A DNA stretch of 64,000 nt, taken from the NCBI GenBank assembly GCA_035628915.1, contig DASPIW010000035.1, positions 20,659 to 84,658 on the forward strand. Reading direction: 5' to 3'. This stretch comes from JARBUG01 sp035628915 (GTDB taxonomy: Bacteria > Bacillota > Sulfobacillia > Symbiobacteriales > Symbiobacteriaceae). The translations under genes were made by a program, and so were the position numbers. This document shows positions 9,154-17,171 of this stretch, one piece after another. The stretch's first letter is position 1; every line of letters begins with the position of its first letter. The notes beneath the pieces were generated by a model. That model did no database searches. It was not told the origin of the DNA and saw only the letters and a list, made by a program, of their open reading frames with translations.

Positions 9154-9171
9154 TGAATGAACAGCCATTCA
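9154..9171. promoter_or_regulatory. Predicted FadR operator
   Basis: The 18-bp palindrome TGAATGAACAGCCATTCA agrees at 16 of 18 positions with the Bacillus subtilis FadR consensus as I remember it (TGAATGAMTANTCATTCA). It lies 66 bp upstream of the acyl-CoA ligase start and within the divergent region before the second acyl-CoA ligase at 9353, so it could control both. The clustered FadR-like gene supports the assignment. I could not place a convincing -35/-10 pair beside it. Confidence 0.75.
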
Positions 9172-9352
9172 GTGACTAACCTATTCGCACTATATGCCAG
9201 ATAGTCCTCCCGGTTTCCGCCTTCCCTCCAAGTTATTATTCTCACATGTGCGAAATGTCCAGAGGTTGCCACCCGTTTGAAGGATAATAAATGTTGAACG
9301 TCAAACATATAGCCGCACCATGACCAAGAGATGGGGGAATGTGAGGGTGACA

Positions 9353-10957
9353 ATGCGGTATCCGTTGACCCTGAGAAGCTTGCTGGAGCGGTCCCGAACG
9401 GTGTTCCCGAACAAGGAGATCGTAAGCCGGATGTCTTCAGGCGTCGTCCGCCACACTTATGCGCAGTATTACCAGCGGGTGTGCCAGCTGGCCCATGCAC
9501 TCACGGCCCTGGGTGTCAGCCGCGGCGAGCGGGTCGCCACCTTCGCCTGGAACCATCACCGCCACTTGGAGGCTTACTTCGCCGTTCCCTGCATGGGTGC
9601 CGTCTTGCATACCGTGAACATACGCCTGCCGGCCGAGCACATTATCTATATGCTGAACCACGCCGAAGACAAGATCTTGTTGGTCGACGAGGACCTGCTG
9701 CCTGCCATCCTCCCGATCCGCGAACAGTTCAAGACCATTGAGCACATCATCGTCATGGCCGATCATCCCGTCAGCGCCGAGAACGTGCACGACTACGAAA
9801 CGCTCCTGTCCGGGCAGCCCACCGCTTTCGCCTGGCCGGAGGATATCAATGAATGGGAGCCCGCGGGCCTCTGCTACACCAGCGCGACCACGGGCAACCC
9901 GAAGGGCGTACTGTACGCCCACCGGGCGATCTACCTGCACAGCATGCTCCTTTGCATGGCTGACACGATCGGCCTGTCCGAAGCCGACTCGGTCCTGCCC
10001 GTGGTGCCCATGTTCCATGTGAACGCCTGGGGCCTCCCCTTTGCGTCGGTCTGGATGGGCGCCAAGCAGGTGCTGCCCGGGCCCCGCCCACACCCTGCGG
10101 ACATCGCGAAGCTCATGCAGGACGAGAGGGTCACCCTGACCGCCGGCGTGCCGACCGTCTGGCTGGGTCTGCTCCAGGTGCTGGAGAAGGGCAGCTTTGA
10201 ACTGTCATCGCTCACCCGCATCGCCTGTGGCGGTTCCGCCGTGCCCCGGGCCCTCGCCGAGGCGTACCGCAAAAAGCTGGGCCTCCCGATTCTCCACGCA
10301 TACGGCATGACCGAGGCGACGCCGCTGACGCACGTGGCCCGGTTGAAGAGCAATCTGACGCAGCTTGACCCCAGCGGGCAGCAGGACGTATACGACAAGC
10401 AGGGCCTGCTGGTGCCCGGTCTGGAGATGAAGATCATTGACGCTGAGGGCAAGGAAGTGCCGTGGGACGGCAAGACGTTTGGCGAAGTAGTGATGCGCGG
10501 CCCCTGGATCGCCGCTGAGTACTACAAGGACGACCGCTCCCGGGAGACCTTCTGCGACGGCTGGTATCACACGGGCGACATCGGCATCGTGGACGCGGAG
10601 GGGTATCTGAAGCTGGTCGACCGGGCGAAGGACGTCATCAAATCCGGCGGTGAGTGGATTTCGTCCGTTGACCTGGAGAACGCCATTATGGCCTTCCCTG
10701 GCGTTGCCGAAGCAGCCGTCATCGCCTGCCCGCACGCCGTGTGGGACGAGCGCCCGCTGGCCTGCGTGGTGCCCAGGGCGGAAGCGAAGGACGCGCTTGA
10801 TAAGGAAGCGATTCTCCAGTTCCTGAAGGACCGCTTCCCGCACTACTGGATACCGGATGACGCTATCTTCCTCGATGAACTGCCCAAGACGGGGACCGGC
10901 AAGTTCGACAAGAAAGTCCTGCGATCCAGGTTCAGGGATCATTACAAGGCGAGCTAA
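9353..10957 (+). CDS. AMP-dependent acyl-CoA synthetase, AlkK-like
   Basis: A 534-residue AMP-forming synthetase. The ATG at 9353 follows GTGAGGGTGACA and fits the family start; an ATG at 9320 is in frame but lacks a ribosome-binding site. Motifs are YTSATTGNPKGVLYAHRA (A3), AYGMTEATPL (A5), GWYHTGDIGIVDAEGYLKLVDRAKDVIKSGGEWIS (A7/A8) and the terminal catalytic lysine in TGTGKFDKK. The overall form resembles medium-chain fatty-acid-CoA ligases of the AlkK group. It is divergent from the fad operon and shares its regulatory region. A terminator follows the stop. Exact substrate is inferred. Confidence 0.88.
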   Translation: MRYPLTLRSLLERSRTVFPNKEIVSRMSSGVVRHTYAQYYQRVCQLAHALTALGVSRGERVATFAWNHHRHLEAYFAVPCMGAVLHTVNIRLPAEHIIYMLNHAEDKILLVDEDLLPAILPIREQFKTIEHIIVMADHPVSAENVHDYETLLSGQPTAFAWPEDINEWEPAGLCYTSATTGNPKGVLYAHRAIYLHSMLLCMADTIGLSEADSVLPVVPMFHVNAWGLPFASVWMGAKQVLPGPRPHPADIAKLMQDERVTLTAGVPTVWLGLLQVLEKGSFELSSLTRIACGGSAVPRALAEAYRKKLGLPILHAYGMTEATPLTHVARLKSNLTQLDPSGQQDVYDKQGLLVPGLEMKIIDAEGKEVPWDGKTFGEVVMRGPWIAAEYYKDDRSRETFCDGWYHTGDIGIVDAEGYLKLVDRAKDVIKSGGEWISSVDLENAIMAFPGVAEAAVIACPHAVWDERPLACVVPRAEAKDALDKEAILQFLKDRFPHYWIPDDAIFLDELPKTGTGKFDKKVLRSRFRDHYKAS

Positions 10958-10960
10958 AGC

Positions 10961-11000
10961 AAAGTGGGAAGGGGCTTGTTCCCATCCCACCTTTCTTTTT
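10961..11000 (+). terminator. Rho-independent terminator of the AlkK-like gene
   Basis: AAAGTGGGA pairs with TCCCACCTTT across a short G-rich loop, followed by CTTTTT. It begins 4 bases after the stop codon at 10957. Confidence 0.85.
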
Positions 11001-11066
11001 GGGGACGATTGGACGCGGAATGGGAACAAACACCGCGCTTCCGCGGCCATAAGATGTCCCAGTCCC

Positions 11067-11783
11067 TCAATCGCGAATGGTCTCTACCCCATCCAGCCAG
11101 GCCAGGTATCGAGGAGGCAGCGCAAACGCCCGCGCCCCTCGTCTGATGCGCTCCATATAGGAGGCCGCTGGGAGCCCACCCTCGCTCCCGTCGGGCACAT
11201 GCACATACGTCTGCGCTGCAAGCTCCAGCGGCGCCGGGCTCCCCCGGAGCGGCACCGACACCGTAACCGCCACACGGCTGTAATCGTCCGGGACGCGCTC
11301 AAACCGATCCAGCGCCGCCCAGCCGGCATCATCTACCGCATAGAGTACGCCCCACACGCTCTCGCCGGGGGCCGGAACCACCCCGGCGACGCAGCCGACC
11401 CAGAGCGGAAACTGACGCGGAAATGTCACCCGGTATCCGGGCAGTGCCGCACGGCAAAGAAATCGTGCAGATGCACAGACCGGTGCTGGTCCCCGGTACA
11501 CTTGCCAGGGGTCCATGTTCGAACCATAGGCAAAGTACAGGACCCCGCTCCGTGACAGCCGTGACAGCTCTCCCTCAGCCCAAATGCCCAACGACCCTTC
11601 GTCAGCATCCGTCAGGAAATACCGCTCCCGGGCCGACTGTACGATCCCGTCGGTTATCAACGCCGTGAGTTCAGCCGCCACCGGGGCGCCGGCCCGCAGT
11701 TCCAGTTCGGCTTCCGTCAGCCCGGTGCCCGACTCGTACAGATGCAGGAGCACGCGGCCGGACGTTTCTCCGAGGTTCTGCAT
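11067..11783 (-). CDS. Gamma-glutamylcyclotransferase-fold protein with N-terminal winged helix
   Basis: A 238-residue protein starting at an ATG with AGGAGG upstream. Residues 1 to about 75 look like a small winged-helix segment (repeated short helices ending in ARERYFLTDADEG). The rest is a GGCT/BtrG-like fold beginning with YFAYGSNM, the substrate-loop signature, and containing VWGVLYAVDDAGWAALDRFE, which includes the usual acidic active-site region. Such enzymes cyclise gamma-glutamyl amines to 5-oxoproline, but many members have unknown substrates. It follows a ferredoxin gene by 14 bp, so the pair is probably one operon. The role together is unknown. Confidence 0.8.
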   Translation of the reverse strand: MQNLGETSGRVLLHLYESGTGLTEAELELRAGAPVAAELTALITDGIVQSARERYFLTDADEGSLGIWAEGELSRLSRSGVLYFAYGSNMDPWQVYRGPAPVCASARFLCRAALPGYRVTFPRQFPLWVGCVAGVVPAPGESVWGVLYAVDDAGWAALDRFERVPDDYSRVAVTVSVPLRGSPAPLELAAQTYVHVPDGSEGGLPAASYMERIRRGARAFALPPRYLAWLDGVETIRD

Positions 11784-11797
11784 AGTGCGAAGTCCTC

Positions 11798-12013
11798 CTA
11801 TGGCACCCGATCGCTAATGAGCGAGTTCGGGCAAACAAGTGCGCATTCACGGCAGAACCGGCACCGGTTCAGGTCAAGCGACCAAATCCGGTCATGGTAC
11901 TGGAGGGCGCTGGTCGGGCAGACCGCAACACACCGCAGGCACAGACCGCACGGGCGGATTTCGTCCTCCCCGCTCCGGTCGGGGACCTCGTATTGACGCA
12001 GGGGCGTCCGCAT
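11798..12013 (-). CDS. Small 2[4Fe-4S] ferredoxin
   Basis: A 71-residue protein starting at the ATG at 12013 behind GGAGGTGAGCCGC; an in-frame GTG three codons upstream is less well placed. Two clusters are plain: CGLCLRCVAVCP and CRFCRECALVCP, both CxxCxxCxxxCP. No transmembrane segment or extra domain is present. It is a cytoplasmic low-potential electron carrier. It lies 14 bp upstream of the cyclotransferase-like gene and is divergent from the sugar operon. Confidence 0.88.
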   Translation of the reverse strand: MRTPLRQYEVPDRSGEDEIRPCGLCLRCVAVCPTSALQYHDRIWSLDLNRCRFCRECALVCPNSLISDRVP

Positions 12014-12133
12014 GCGGCTCACCTCCGGATTCTCAGCTTTCTCTCAGGTTACCACATCCGGCGTTTCCCGTTAAGCAACGAAAGGGTGAAGGAACGGCCT
12101 AGGTTCAAGAACCGACAGTCTGCTGCGAACTCG

Positions 12134-12147
12134 TGGGAACGTTCCCA
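12134..12147. promoter_or_regulatory. LacI-type operator 1
   Basis: The perfect palindrome TGGGAACGTTCCCA with the central CG typical of LacI-family operators. It lies 18 bp upstream of the predicted -35 box and is the most symmetric of three related sites. Confidence 0.75.
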
Positions 12148-12165
12148 TTCGTCTACAGTAATATG

Positions 12166-12194
12166 TTGACGTAATTCGAACTACATGGTACGGT
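12166..12194 (+). promoter_or_regulatory. Predicted promoter of the sugar operon
   Basis: TTGACG (12166-12171), 17 bases, then TACGGT (12189-12194). The -35 is strong and the -10 weak. It lies between operator 1 and operator 2; operator 2 begins about where transcription would start. Confidence 0.55.
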
Positions 12195-12202
12195 GATGGT
12201 AG

Positions 12203-12216
12203 TGGTAACGTTCCCA
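12203..12216. promoter_or_regulatory. LacI-type operator 2
   Basis: TGGTAACGTTCCCA, identical to operator 3 and differing from operator 1 at one position. It overlaps the expected transcription start, where bound repressor would block initiation. Spacing to operator 1 is 69 bp, close to a whole number of helical turns (about 6.6). Confidence 0.75.
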
Positions 12217-12263
12217 CCGAGGGATCTTGCCGGTCGTTGGAAGGGGAAGCCTCCGCACCAGAG

Positions 12264-12277
12264 TGGTAACGTTCCCA
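12264..12277. promoter_or_regulatory. LacI-type operator 3
   Basis: TGGTAACGTTCCCA, 61 bp downstream of operator 2 and 24 bp before the first gene of the operon. It lies in the leader, so it could act as a roadblock or loop with the upstream sites. The LacI gene at the operon's end is the likely partner. Confidence 0.75.
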
Positions 12278-12301
12278 CTTGCACCGATGGGAGGGAAACC
12301 C

Positions 12302-13165
12302 ATGAAACCCGCCAACCTCAAATGGCGCCGGCACGGGTTTGAACTGCTGCTCCTGCTTCCACTGGCAGCCTATGTCTTCGGCTTCACACTCCTTCCTGTG
12401 ATTCGTTCGATCATATACGGCTTCACTAACGCTGCGGGCAGTTTCACGCTTGAGAACTACAAAGTGCTATTTGCCAACTCTCAGTTCCTGGCCGCCATGC
12501 GCAACACGCTGCTGATCACCGGTATCGGCCTCTCGTTGGAAATGGTGGTTGGCCTAAGTCTGGCGCTGATTCTTACCCGCGAGTTCCGGCTGCGCGGCAT
12601 CTTTCGGTCCCTCATGCTCGTTCCCATGGGCGTTCCGACCATCGTCTCCGGCGTCACGCTGATGTACGTGTTTGACACCAGCGGCTATCTGAACGAGTTG
12701 CTCTTCCGCCTGGGCCTGATCCAGCTTCCCATCGACTGGGCCGCAGGCGGACTACGCACGTTGCTCATGGTCGTCGTGGCCGACATGTGGAAGGTGACGC
12801 CGGTCGTCGTGCTGCTCATGCTGGCCGGGCTTGAGTCCATCCCGGAAGAGCTGTACGAAGCCGCATCGGTCGACGGCGCCACGGGCTGGCGGGCTTTCTG
12901 GCGCATCACGCTACCGCTGCTGAAACCGGCCATCACCATGACGGTCATCCTGCGCGGGGTCGACACGTTCCGCATCTTCGAGCTGCCGCTGATCCTCGCC
13001 GGACGGGTCAACCCGGTGCTCGCCACCTTCGCCTACACAGAGTACAACAACTACCACAACAACTACACATCAGGCGCCGCCGCCTCGTTCCTCATGGGCC
13101 TGATCGTCATCTGCGTGGTTGCCTACCTGCTATTGGTTGAACGGGAAAGGAGGGTCAAGGCATGA
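12302..13165 (+). CDS. Sugar ABC transporter permease, MalF-type
   Basis: A 287-residue inner-membrane permease with about six transmembrane helices. The ATG at 12302 follows GGGAGGGAAACCC; a longer frame upstream runs through operator 3 and is rejected. The cytoplasmic EAA loop reads EAASVDGATGWRAFWRITLPLLKPAI, which contacts the ATPase. It is first of five genes and overlaps the next by ATGA. No ATP-binding subunit is encoded here, so a shared MsmK/MalK-type ATPase elsewhere is expected. Sugar unknown; the GH15 gene suggests a glucoside or maltodextrin. Confidence 0.93.
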   Translation: MKPANLKWRRHGFELLLLLPLAAYVFGFTLLPVIRSIIYGFTNAAGSFTLENYKVLFANSQFLAAMRNTLLITGIGLSLEMVVGLSLALILTREFRLRGIFRSLMLVPMGVPTIVSGVTLMYVFDTSGYLNELLFRLGLIQLPIDWAAGGLRTLLMVVVADMWKVTPVVVLLMLAGLESIPEELYEAASVDGATGWRAFWRITLPLLKPAITMTVILRGVDTFRIFELPLILAGRVNPVLATFAYTEYNNYHNNYTSGAAASFLMGLIVICVVAYLLLVERERRVKA

Positions 13166-13983
13166 CGGCCAGTCGCCGGATCCTCTCACCCTGGGCCATC
13201 CCCATCCTGATCCTCGCCACGCTGCTGTTCGTCACGCCGGTCTACCTCATGTTCAAGGTCTCATTCAGCTCTCCGGCCGAGGTCCTCACGGCACATCCGA
13301 CCTTCTGGTTCAAGGACTTTACGCTCAAGCACTGGCGGGAAGTGCTCGCTTCAGGCAACTTAAACGGCCCGCTCTTCAAGAGCCTGTCGGTGGCCACCTG
13401 GACTACCCTCCTGGCACTGGTGGTCTGTGCGCCGGGGTCATACATCATCTCCCGCATGCGCCCCACCGTGAAGTATCTGGTCGTCCTGTCGCTCTTCTTC
13501 ACACGGATGTTCCCCGACGTCGGCATCGCCCTGCCGATCGCCGTCACCTTCATCAAGTGGAACCTGCTGGACACCCACCTGGGCCTGGTGCTGGCGCACC
13601 TGACCAAAGTGCTGCCCTTCATCGCCTGGATTCTCGTGGGTACTTTCGAGACCATTCCGGAAGATCTGGAACAGGCCGCCTCAGTTGACGGCGCCGACCG
13701 AATCCAGACGCTGACCAGAGTGGTCCTGCCGCTGGCGGCGCCCGGCCTCGCCGTTGCCGCCATGCTGGTGTGGCTCGATTCGTGGAACGAGTTCACCTAC
13801 GCCCTCTATCTGACCCTTGGGAAGAACACCCTTCCCCTGCAGACGTATTACTACGTACAGCGTGGCAACTGGTTCCAGGCCGCCGCCTACTCCGGGCTGC
13901 TTACGATTCCCGTCATGTTAGTGACCCTGCTGCTCCAGCGTTACTTGCGGTCCGGCTATCTGACCGGGTCGCTCAAAGGCTAA
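13162..13983 (+). CDS. Sugar ABC transporter permease, MalG-type
   Basis: A 273-residue permease partner with six predicted helices and the EAA motif EQAASVDGADRIQTLTRVVLPLAAPGL. Its ATG overlaps the stop of the MalF-type gene (ATGA), implying coupled translation and equal amounts of both subunits. It is followed 26 bp later by the binding-protein gene. Confidence 0.93.
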   Translation: MTASRRILSPWAIPILILATLLFVTPVYLMFKVSFSSPAEVLTAHPTFWFKDFTLKHWREVLASGNLNGPLFKSLSVATWTTLLALVVCAPGSYIISRMRPTVKYLVVLSLFFTRMFPDVGIALPIAVTFIKWNLLDTHLGLVLAHLTKVLPFIAWILVGTFETIPEDLEQAASVDGADRIQTLTRVVLPLAAPGLAVAAMLVWLDSWNEFTYALYLTLGKNTLPLQTYYYVQRGNWFQAAAYSGLLTIPVMLVTLLLQRYLRSGYLTGSLKG

Positions 13984-14009
13984 CGGACACATAGAGGAGG
14001 CGTCGATCC

Positions 14010-15242
14010 ATGATTCGGAAGAAGCTGTTTGCACTCGTTACCGTCGGCGTCCTGGCTGCAGCGCTCCTCACTGCCTGCGGCGGCACGAAAACCCCGGCCG
14101 CGCCAGCCGGTGAACCCAAGGTGCTCAAAGTCGTGATGGGCCTGGGCGAGCCGGAATGGAAGGTCATGAAGGAAGATGTTTTCCCGTCATTCGAGAAGGC
14201 CAACAACGTCAAGATCGAGGCCATGCAGGTTGAGTCGGCTGACGTCGTCAAGAAGCTGGAAGCCATGAAGGCCGCGAACAAAATGGAGATCGACCTGATC
14301 ACGCAGGACAACATGCAGTTGGCCCCGCTGGTCAGCAAGGGCCTGGTGGAGGACCTCTCCGCATACCGCAACAAGATCCCCAAGAACGTCATTCCCGCGC
14401 TGATCCCCGTTGGCGAGTTCAATGGCAAGCTCTATTTCATGCCCTACCGGCCGAACGTGGAGATTAACTTCTACAACGAGACCGCCCTCAAGAAGTACAA
14501 CCTGGGCCCCCCCAAGACCTGGGAGGAACTGCTGAACGTGGCAAAGGTCCTCAAGGAGAAGGAAGGCGTCGGCAAGGTCGGCCTGAAGCTGACCCTGGAC
14601 GGCGGCACCACGGTCCAGCTCTTTGAGTTCATCCGCCAGGCCGGCGGCGACCCGATGGTCCTCAACGACGCCGGCAGCATCCAGGCCTATACCTTCCTGA
14701 AGGATCTCTATCCCTACCTCGCCCCCGACTCCAAGAAGGCCGACTGGAACACCACCAACAAGTACCTGGCCACCGACGCCTTCTATGAAGCGGCCAACTG
14801 GCCGTTCGGCGTGAACGTCATCGTTCAGGAAGGCGGCAAGAAGGAGATCAAGGCGTACGCCGGCTGGAAGGGCCCGAAGAAGGCCAGCAAGGTCCTGGGC
14901 GGCGAAGTGCTCGGAATCCCGGCGGGCGCTCCCAACAAGGAACAGGCCGTCAAGCTGATGGAGCACCTGATGTCCAAGGAAGTCCAGGAGATTCTGGTCA
15001 GCAAACTGGCCTGGCCGGCCTCCCGCAGCGACGCCTACGGCAAGGTTGCCGACTGGCAAAAGCCGTACTTCGAGGCCATCAACGAAGCGATGAAGGTGAC
15101 GGAGCCCCGGCCTAACGTAACTTACTGGGCCGACGTCGAAAAGGCTACCAACGACGCCTTCCGCGAGATCGTGATTGAAGGCAAGGACGTCAAGGCGACC
15201 CTTGACAAACACGCCGCCGTGCTGGCCGCTGCCAAGAAGTAA
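14010..15242 (+). CDS. Sugar ABC transporter substrate-binding lipoprotein
   Basis: A 410-residue extracellular solute-binding protein family 1 member. The signal peptide ends in a lipobox LTAC, with Cys23 as the lipidated residue, so it is anchored outside the membrane. The start ATG follows GGAGGCGTCGATCC. Mature sequence has the family's two-lobe pattern with MPYRPNVEINFYNETALKKY and KTWEELL. It binds the sugar for the two permeases upstream. A perfect 12-bp hairpin follows the gene and may raise its transcript level relative to downstream genes. Confidence 0.92.
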   Translation: MIRKKLFALVTVGVLAAALLTACGGTKTPAAPAGEPKVLKVVMGLGEPEWKVMKEDVFPSFEKANNVKIEAMQVESADVVKKLEAMKAANKMEIDLITQDNMQLAPLVSKGLVEDLSAYRNKIPKNVIPALIPVGEFNGKLYFMPYRPNVEINFYNETALKKYNLGPPKTWEELLNVAKVLKEKEGVGKVGLKLTLDGGTTVQLFEFIRQAGGDPMVLNDAGSIQAYTFLKDLYPYLAPDSKKADWNTTNKYLATDAFYEAANWPFGVNVIVQEGGKKEIKAYAGWKGPKKASKVLGGEVLGIPAGAPNKEQAVKLMEHLMSKEVQEILVSKLAWPASRSDAYGKVADWQKPYFEAINEAMKVTEPRPNVTYWADVEKATNDAFREIVIEGKDVKATLDKHAAVLAAAKK

Positions 15243-15261
15243 CCGCTATTTATCACGGAGG

Positions 15262-15292
15262 GGTGGGCTGCCGCTGACAGGCAGCCCACCCG
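15262..15292 (+). terminator. Intercistronic hairpin after the binding-protein gene
   Basis: GGGTGGGCTGCC (15262-15273) pairs perfectly with GGCAGCCCACCC (15281-15292) around a 7-base loop. There is no T-tract after it, so it is more likely a partial terminator or 3' stabiliser inside the operon than a full stop. The GH15 gene starts 24 bp later. Confidence 0.7.
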
Positions 15293-15315
15293 CCCGCAGG
15301 AGGCCGTCCGCACGT

Positions 15316-17148
15316 ATGCGCAAGTACTATGGGCTGATTGGGAACGGAGAGACCGCCGCTCTGATCGGACCTGATCTGGCAGTCGCCTGGCTCTGTATTC
15401 CTCGTATCGACAAAACCCCGGTCTTCGCCAAAGCCCTTGACCCGGTTCGAGGCGGATCTCTGGGTCTCGTCCTCGTGGACGGCGCTGGCAACGAGCAGCC
15501 GCTGTCGTCCCGGACGCAGCAGTACCTCGGCGACACGGCCATCCTTCAAACCACGGCCGCCGGGGGCGGCTGGCTGGTGGAAACAGTGGACTGGATGCCC
15601 TGGGGCGGGCACAGCCTGGTGCGGGAAGTCCGCATCACCAACACCATGGCCGAAAGTGCGCCCGTGTTCCTCCGTCCGGCAGTGGCGCCGGTCCAGTCCG
15701 TAGCGTTCCCGGTAGACCGGTGGGAAGAACCCGGACTCATCGGCCTGAAATCGCACGACGGGGTTGTGTTGATGACTGGCCCGACCGGCGTTCCCGGGGT
15801 GGTTCCGGCGGGAAGCGCTGTGACGGTGCGTCTCATGCTGGCCTACGGTACGGACACCGCCGGCGCGCGGGCCGCTTTGGACGTCGTCCGGTCCGCCTGC
15901 CGCGAGGAAGAGGCCGCCTTCTGGCACCGCTGGATGTCCACGGCCGCCAATCCGCAGGGCGCCCTGCCCCCGGCGTGGATTACGGCATACCGGCGCAGTC
16001 TGATCATCCTGAAGCTGCTGAGCTACGCCCCGACCGGGGCGCTTCTGGCGGCGCCCACCGCCTCTTTCCCTGCCGTCCCCGGCGGCCACGACAACTGGGA
16101 CTACCGCTATCCCTGGCTGCGCGATGGCTACTACACCGCCATGTCCCTGGACGCAGCCGGCCAGCATTCAGAAGCCGGGGAGTTCTATGACTTTGTCTTC
16201 CGCCTCCAGGAGGCGGACGGGCACTGGCGCCAGCCGCTGTACACGGTTGACGGCGGCGATCCGTGCGAATTCATTGCCCCGGACCTGGCGGGCCCCGGCG
16301 GCGAAACGCCGCTGCGCTTCGGCAACGCCGCTTCCGGCCAGCTTCAGCTTGATAACGAAGGGAACATTCTCCACGGGCTGTGGTTTCACTACAAGAGCAG
16401 CGGCGACCGGCAGGCGCTGGAACGGCACTGGCAGGGCATCGCCAGGGCGTGCACCTGGACGATGGCCAACTGGAACCGCATGGAGAGCGGCATCTGGGAG
16501 CTGCGCGCCTACTCCGCCCACTGGGTCCACGGCAAGGTGATGTGCGCAGTCGCCCTGGAGGCGGGCGCCCGCATCGCCGACGTGCTGGGCTATGGGGGCG
16601 AGGCCCGCACCTGGCGCGCCTGTGCCGCCGCCATTCGGGACGAGGTGATTGCCCGGGGTTGGAATGAACCCAGGCAGGCCTACCTGCGCCACTACGGCGA
16701 AGGGGTGCCGGCGCCCTGCGTCGACATTTCGGTCCTGGCCTTGACCTTCTACGGGCTCCTGCCGCCGGACGACCCCCGCATTGTGAGCACCGTCCGGCTG
16801 ATGGAAAAGCCGCAGCACCAGGGGGGGCTCGCCCTGTACGAAGGCATCTGCCGCTACGACTACGCCGCCGTCCCCTTCTACCTCCCCACCCTCTGGATGG
16901 CCCGCTACTATTTGATGGCCGGGCGGACAAACGACGCCAAGCGGCTGGTGGAAGTCTGCCTGGAGTGCGCCACCGACCTGCAGTTGATGGCGGAGCACTT
17001 CGACGGGCGTGACCGGAGCCAATGGGGAAACTTCCCCCAGGCGTTCAGCCACGAAGAACTGGCCCGGCTGATTCTCGAACTGGGCCAGGGCTGGTCATTT
17101 CACCGCTGGGATCTCGATGAAGCAGGAACTCCGGCCCAGCCAGCGTAA
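15316..17148 (+). CDS. Glycoside hydrolase family 15 (glucoamylase/trehalase-like)
   Basis: A 610-residue cytoplasmic protein without signal peptide. The ATG at 15316 follows CAGGAGGCCGTCCGCACGT; a longer frame upstream overlaps the binding-protein gene. The N-terminal beta-sandwich starts YYGLIGNGETAALI and the (alpha/alpha)6 barrel carries GHDNWDYRYPWLRDGYYTAM, the GH15 hallmark. Family members release glucose from maltodextrins, or cleave trehalose in some bacteria. Encoded beside a sugar importer, it probably hydrolyses the imported oligosaccharide. Substrate is not decided by sequence. Confidence 0.88.
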   Translation: MRKYYGLIGNGETAALIGPDLAVAWLCIPRIDKTPVFAKALDPVRGGSLGLVLVDGAGNEQPLSSRTQQYLGDTAILQTTAAGGGWLVETVDWMPWGGHSLVREVRITNTMAESAPVFLRPAVAPVQSVAFPVDRWEEPGLIGLKSHDGVVLMTGPTGVPGVVPAGSAVTVRLMLAYGTDTAGARAALDVVRSACREEEAAFWHRWMSTAANPQGALPPAWITAYRRSLIILKLLSYAPTGALLAAPTASFPAVPGGHDNWDYRYPWLRDGYYTAMSLDAAGQHSEAGEFYDFVFRLQEADGHWRQPLYTVDGGDPCEFIAPDLAGPGGETPLRFGNAASGQLQLDNEGNILHGLWFHYKSSGDRQALERHWQGIARACTWTMANWNRMESGIWELRAYSAHWVHGKVMCAVALEAGARIADVLGYGGEARTWRACAAAIRDEVIARGWNEPRQAYLRHYGEGVPAPCVDISVLALTFYGLLPPDDPRIVSTVRLMEKPQHQGGLALYEGICRYDYAAVPFYLPTLWMARYYLMAGRTNDAKRLVEVCLECATDLQLMAEHFDGRDRSQWGNFPQAFSHEELARLILELGQGWSFHRWDLDEAGTPAQPA

Positions 17149-17171
17149 TCCTGGTGGTTGGAGGTGAAAGC

